A stretch of DNA of 8,019 bases from Methylocystaceae bacterium UBA5192. GTDB taxonomy: Bacteria > Pseudomonadota > Alphaproteobacteria > Rhizobiales > Beijerinckiaceae. This document shows, in pieces, positions 5,164 through 8,019 of the stretch. The stretch lies in the NCBI GenBank assembly GCA_002412985.1, contig DHWC01000040.1:5633-13651 (forward strand), in the 5' to 3' direction. The position numbers and the translations under genes were made by a program. The notes below the pieces were generated by a model that was given only the letters and a program-made list of their open reading frames with translations, was not told the DNA's origin and searched no databases. The first letter of the stretch is position 1, and each line of letters begins with the position of its first letter.

Positions 5164-6753
5164 TTAATTTTCGGATTTTTGATAATCCTTCACATCAGAA
5201 AAAATAATGTCCGGATTGCGTTCAGAGTCATAATTAAGCTGGAAAGCGGAAGTCGACATAAAAACCGGCGCGCCGTCGAGATCATCGGCAATGCTTGAGC
5301 CATGTGCATCAATGAAGCTTTTTAATTTCACGGCGTCTTGAGAGGCAACCCAACGACACACTGTAAATCTTGATTGTTCATAACGGGTTTGTAGTCCGTA
5401 TTCTGCGTCCAATCGCGTTGCAAGAACATCAAGCTGCAATGCGCCAACCACCCCAACAATTGATCCCGATCCATCATGCGGGGTGAAGACTTGCACAACG
5501 CCCTCCTCCGCTAGTTGCTGCAGCGCCTCGCGCAGCTTTTTAGCTTTCATCGCATCTGAAATAAGAATACGCCGCATAATTTCTGGGGCAAAACTTGGCA
5601 CGCCACGGAAAACAAGATCTTCGCCTTCCGTTAGGGTATCGCCAATGCGCAATACGCCATGATTTGGCAGGCCCACGACATCGCCTGCATAAGCCTCATC
5701 CGCAATCGAGCGATCGCGCGCGAAGAAAAACTGTGGCGCATTTAGTGGAATAGATTTTCCAGTGCGCGCGAGCTTCGCTTTCATGCCGCGGGTAAGCTTG
5801 CCTGAACATACCCGCATGAAGGCGATGCGATCGCGATGATTAGGATCCATATTCGCTTGAATTTTGAAAACGAACCCTGTCATCTTAGGCTCATTAGCGG
5901 AAACACTGCGTTTATCCGCCTGCTGAGCGCGAGGCGATGGCGCATATTCAGCCATTGCATCAATAAGATCGCGCACGCCAAAATTTCTTAATGCGCTTCC
6001 AAAGAAAACGGGCGTCAAATGACCTTCTCTAAAGGCCAACAAATCAAAAGGCTTACTGCCAGCTTCGGCAAGCATCGCTTCATCGCGCCAATTACCGACA
6101 ATCTGCGTCGGCAGTAATTGTTCAATAATAGGATCCTCAATCCCACTAGTCTGAACAGGCTCTTCATCCGCATCTAATTTACGGATCGTTTTAGTTAAGA
6201 AGCGATATGTGCCAATAAAATTTTTACCCCCGCCCATCGGCCAATTGATTGGCGTTGTATCAAGAGCTAAGGTTTTTTCTATTTCGTCGAGCAACTCAAA
6301 AGGATCCCGACCATCGCGATCCAACTTATTAATAAAAGTGACAATAGGTATATCTCGAAGTCGACAGACTTCAAAAAGTTTTCGCGTCCGCGCCTCAATT
6401 CCCTTAGCAGCGTCAATCACCATGACAGCAGCATCTACCGCTGAGAGCGTGCGATAGGTATCTTCGGAAAAGTCCTCATGACCTGGCGTATCCAGCAAAT
6501 TAAAGACGCAGTCGGCATATTCAAAGGTCATCACCGAAGTGACAACGGAAATACCGCGCTCGCGTTCAATACTCATCCAATCAGAGCGCGTTTGTTGCGC
6601 ATTACGCTTCGCCTTGACCGCGCCTGCAAGTTGAATGGCTCCGCCAAATAACAACAGCTTTTCTGTTAACGTCGTTTTACCAGCATCCGGATGCGAAATA
6701 ATTGCAAAGGTGCGACGACGAGAAACAGGATCACGGGTAGCGGAAGCGGTCAC
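5164..6753 (-). CDS. prfC: Peptide chain release factor 3 (RF3)
   Basis: RF3 is a translational GTPase that removes RF1/RF2 from the ribosome after peptide release. The 529-residue length is normal. GTPase motifs are all present: P-loop SHPDAGKTT (20-28), switch I RGISVVTS (66-73), DTPGHEDF (88-95), NKLDR (142-146) and GSAL (252-255). The beta-barrel domain follows, including VVGLPNHGVLRIGDTLTEG, then the RF3-specific C-terminal domain with GVVGALQLDVLATRL. The ERERGISV context and the C-terminal domain distinguish it from EF-G, which is longer. The start is GTG at 6753: an in-frame TAA lies 12 bases upstream (6766-6768) and no ATG lies between. The Shine-Dalgarno is modest (GAGA at 6759-6762, spacing five). 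The 69-base gap to the upstream DUF3501 gene leaves it open whether prfC has its own promoter. RF3 has a patchy distribution among bacteria and is not essential. Confidence 0.97.
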   Translation of the reverse strand: MTASATRDPVSRRRTFAIISHPDAGKTTLTEKLLLFGGAIQLAGAVKAKRNAQQTRSDWMSIERERGISVVTSVMTFEYADCVFNLLDTPGHEDFSEDTYRTLSAVDAAVMVIDAAKGIEARTRKLFEVCRLRDIPIVTFINKLDRDGRDPFELLDEIEKTLALDTTPINWPMGGGKNFIGTYRFLTKTIRKLDADEEPVQTSGIEDPIIEQLLPTQIVGNWRDEAMLAEAGSKPFDLLAFREGHLTPVFFGSALRNFGVRDLIDAMAEYAPSPRAQQADKRSVSANEPKMTGFVFKIQANMDPNHRDRIAFMRVCSGKLTRGMKAKLARTGKSIPLNAPQFFFARDRSIADEAYAGDVVGLPNHGVLRIGDTLTEGEDLVFRGVPSFAPEIMRRILISDAMKAKKLREALQQLAEEGVVQVFTPHDGSGSIVGVVGALQLDVLATRLDAEYGLQTRYEQSRFTVCRWVASQDAVKLKSFIDAHGSSIADDLDGAPVFMSTSAFQLNYDSERNPDIIFSDVKDYQKSEN

Positions 6754-6822
6754 GGAGATCTCAATTTAGGTAAATGATCAAGACCACGCCATAACGGTAG
6801 GCGATGCTATCGGCAATCTCTT
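6754..6822 (-). other. Gap between the DUF3501 gene and prfC
   Basis: These 69 bases contain no terminator-like hairpin with a T-run, so readthrough from the DUF3501 gene into prfC is possible. A very weak promoter-like pair can be drawn on the minus strand (TTGCCG, 17 bases, TATGGC), but it matches consensus poorly at -10. The only other notable word is the 8-bp palindrome GAGATCTC at 6755-6762, which contains the prfC Shine-Dalgarno. Confidence 0.3.
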
Positions 6823-7413
6823 TCAGTCAAAATCTTGCGCTAAAGAGTCGCGCGTTGGTTCAGAAAGCACGGCCATATGGCTGTAATTTGGGTGCGTTAG
6901 TCCCAAAATAACGCGCGTATTAGGTTGTTTGAAAGCTTGCGCCTCGGCATCAGAAAAATCAAAATGCACAAATTGGACTGAACTTGCCTTACCCTCAGCA
7001 GTCGTTCGATCCTGATCAGCTTCGGCTTTAGCGTGAATCCGATAATCGCCAACTTCAATAAAAGCGGTTTCTTCAATGCCTCCCAGCCCGGCCAAAACGC
7101 GCCCACGCCGCAAGGGATCATCGATTTCAATCATGAATGTCGCGCAGAGTTCTCTTCCCTTTGGGATTAAGGGATTATAGGCGGCGATTTCATCGGGTAT
7201 CTGCGCGGGACCGCCTTTCTCAATGTGCAGCATCTCCTGTACTTGGAACCACATCGTCTCAAAACTTTCAAAATAAAAACTCACAAATGGTCCGACCTCA
7301 ATCCGACGCGCACGCTTGATCGCCGTCATTCGCGTACGATGTTGCGCGCGAGCCTGCGCGTAATCTTGCCAAGGCAAAATATCTTCAGGTGACAGACTGT
7401 GACGCTTTGTCAT
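6823..7413 (-). CDS. DUF3501 family protein, rubrerythrin-cluster associated
   Basis: The 196-residue protein matches my recollection of the DUF3501 family, whose function is not established. The conserved blocks are RRIEVGP (36-42), FESFETMWFQVQEMLHIE (48-65), YNPLIPKGRELCATFMIEI (79-97) and a C-terminal LGLTHPNYSHMAVL (170-183). It has one cysteine (Cys90), no signal peptide and no membrane segment, so it is probably cytoplasmic. The ATG at 7413 has an excellent GGAG Shine-Dalgarno seven bases away. Only 25 bases separate it from the upstream iron-sulfur protein, so the two are very likely co-transcribed. In many proteobacteria this family sits with a rubrerythrin and a GlpC/HdrB-like iron-sulfur protein, suggesting a role in peroxide or redox handling; that is inference from gene context. 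The family call is from memory of its motifs. Confidence 0.82.
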   Translation of the reverse strand: MTKRHSLSPEDILPWQDYAQARAQHRTRMTAIKRARRIEVGPFVSFYFESFETMWFQVQEMLHIEKGGPAQIPDEIAAYNPLIPKGRELCATFMIEIDDPLRRGRVLAGLGGIEETAFIEVGDYRIHAKAEADQDRTTAEGKASSVQFVHFDFSDAEAQAFKQPNTRVILGLTHPNYSHMAVLSEPTRDSLAQDFD

Positions 7414-7438
7414 TCATGATCTCCAAAAGTCTGAGCGC

Positions 7439-8019
7439 TTAGTCGCGCATCAAACCATAGGCTCGCGCCATTAATACAATTGGATGAGCTACTCGTTGAG
7501 GTTTATTTGCATCGCCATCAAGGGAGTTTATTTCCTGTTCAATATGAATGCCAGCAAGCGGACATTCAGAAACAACATGCTTTTTTTCGGCGGCATATAA
7601 TTGGCGCGCCGCAGGCTTGCCAACTTTCATAGCGATTTCAAAATGATCTTTTTTGTAACCCCAGGCTCCGCCATGGCCAGAGCAGCGCTCAACAACGCTA
7701 ATTTCAGTCTGAGGAATAAGCTTCAGCAGCTCGGCGCCTTTTTGACCCATATTTTGCGCCCGGGAATGACACGAAACATGGAACGACACGCCGCCTTCAA
7801 TGGGCTGCATGCCTTCTGCTAGCCCCTCTTTGCGGGAAATATCGACGATATATTCCGAGAGATCAAAAGTTGCTTTAGAGAGTTTTGTGACCAATTCATC
7901 ATTAGGGAGAATAAGCGGCCATTCAAATTTCAGCATTAATGCGCAAGACGGCACAGGCGCAACAATATCATAACCTTCATCTATGTATTGAGACAAAGCT
8001 TGGGAAACTGTTTGCGCTG
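7439..8019 (-). CDS. GlpC/HdrB-like iron-sulfur (CCG-domain) protein, C-terminal fragment
   Basis: The frame is open to the right edge, so this is the C-terminal 192 residues of a larger protein; the apparent start at 7996 is only an internal TTG. Upstream codons extend it as AQTVSQALSQYIDEGYD. The fragment resembles the cysteine-rich (CCG) domains of GlpC and heterodisulfide reductase subunit B. Visible cysteines are Cys25 (VPSCALM), Cys83 (FHVSCHSRAQ), Cys112 (ERCSGHGGAWG) and Cys152 (SECPLAG). The usual CCG core is replaced by CSGHGG, which I recall as normal for the rubrerythrin-associated subgroup. These cysteines probably bind an iron-sulfur cluster. N-terminal ferredoxin motifs, expected in GlpC-like proteins, would lie outside the window. 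Electron transfer to or from a rubrerythrin is a reasonable inference but is not shown. The stop is TAA, and the DUF3501 gene follows after 25 bases. Confidence 0.85.
   Translation of the reverse strand, partial: AQTVSQALSQYIDEGYDIVAPVPSCALMLKFEWPLILPNDELVTKLSKATFDLSEYIVDISRKEGLAEGMQPIEGGVSFHVSCHSRAQNMGQKGAELLKLIPQTEISVVERCSGHGGAWGYKKDHFEIAMKVGKPAARQLYAAEKKHVVSECPLAGIHIEQEINSLDGDANKPQRVAHPIVLMARAYGLMRD

Noticed and set aside
6897..7130. Second minus-strand open frame inside the DUF3501 gene
   Set aside because: It is an alternative frame of a gene whose own frame carries the conserved family blocks. I also considered a frameshift, but the main frame is intact to both ends.
1..8019. Mobile elements, CRISPR arrays, tRNA or other RNA genes, hidden defence system
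   Set aside because: No terminal inverted repeats with a transposase, no regularly spaced repeats and no tRNA-like cloverleaf were seen. Coding frames of recognised housekeeping families fill nearly all the window, and no non-coding gap exceeds about 250 bases.

Overview
Organism. Every gene in this 8 kb window lies on the minus strand, so transcription runs from right to left. The order nrdR-ribD-ribE-ribH-nusB-thiL with glyA directly upstream is an established alphaproteobacterial arrangement. The protein sequences look most like Hyphomicrobiales (Rhizobiales), perhaps near Beijerinckiaceae or Methylocystaceae. That placement comes from remembered protein style and gene order, not from a search. 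Base composition by eye is close to 50% GC, with many GCGC-type words. I see no insertion sequence, phage gene, tRNA, rRNA or CRISPR array, and no clearly broken gene.

Layout in transcription order (right to left). (1) 8019-6823: the C-terminal part of a cysteine-rich iron-sulfur protein, cut by the window edge, followed 25 bases later by a DUF3501 protein. These look like two members of a conserved rubrerythrin-associated redox cluster. (2) 6753-5164: prfC, encoding release factor 3, with a GTG start and an imperfect terminator candidate after its stop. (3) 5163-4918: a 246-base non-coding stretch with a palindrome and a short tandem repeat, probably containing the glyA promoter. (4) 4917-3643: glyA, ending in a strong 12-bp hairpin terminator. 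(5) 3586-3471: a leader that must hold the promoter of the next operon. (6) 3470-1: nrdR, ribD, ribE, ribH, nusB and the start of thiL. Stop and start codons overlap at nrdR/ribD, ribD/ribE and ribH/nusB. A 115-base gap with small hairpins separates ribE from ribH.

How the genes work together. RibD, RibE and RibH supply three of the riboflavin steps: pyrimidine deaminase/reductase, riboflavin synthase and lumazine synthase. The GTP cyclohydrolase II and DHBP synthase (RibA/RibB) are not in the window. ThiL makes thiamine diphosphate. NusB is a transcription antitermination factor and NrdR represses ribonucleotide reductase genes. GlyA feeds one-carbon units into purine and thymidylate synthesis. 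The main block is therefore a housekeeping cofactor, nucleotide and one-carbon locus.

The window is mostly ordinary core genome. The least characterised part is the DUF3501/iron-sulfur pair at the right edge. The most useful non-coding leads are the ribE-ribH spacer, the region upstream of glyA and the nrdR leader.
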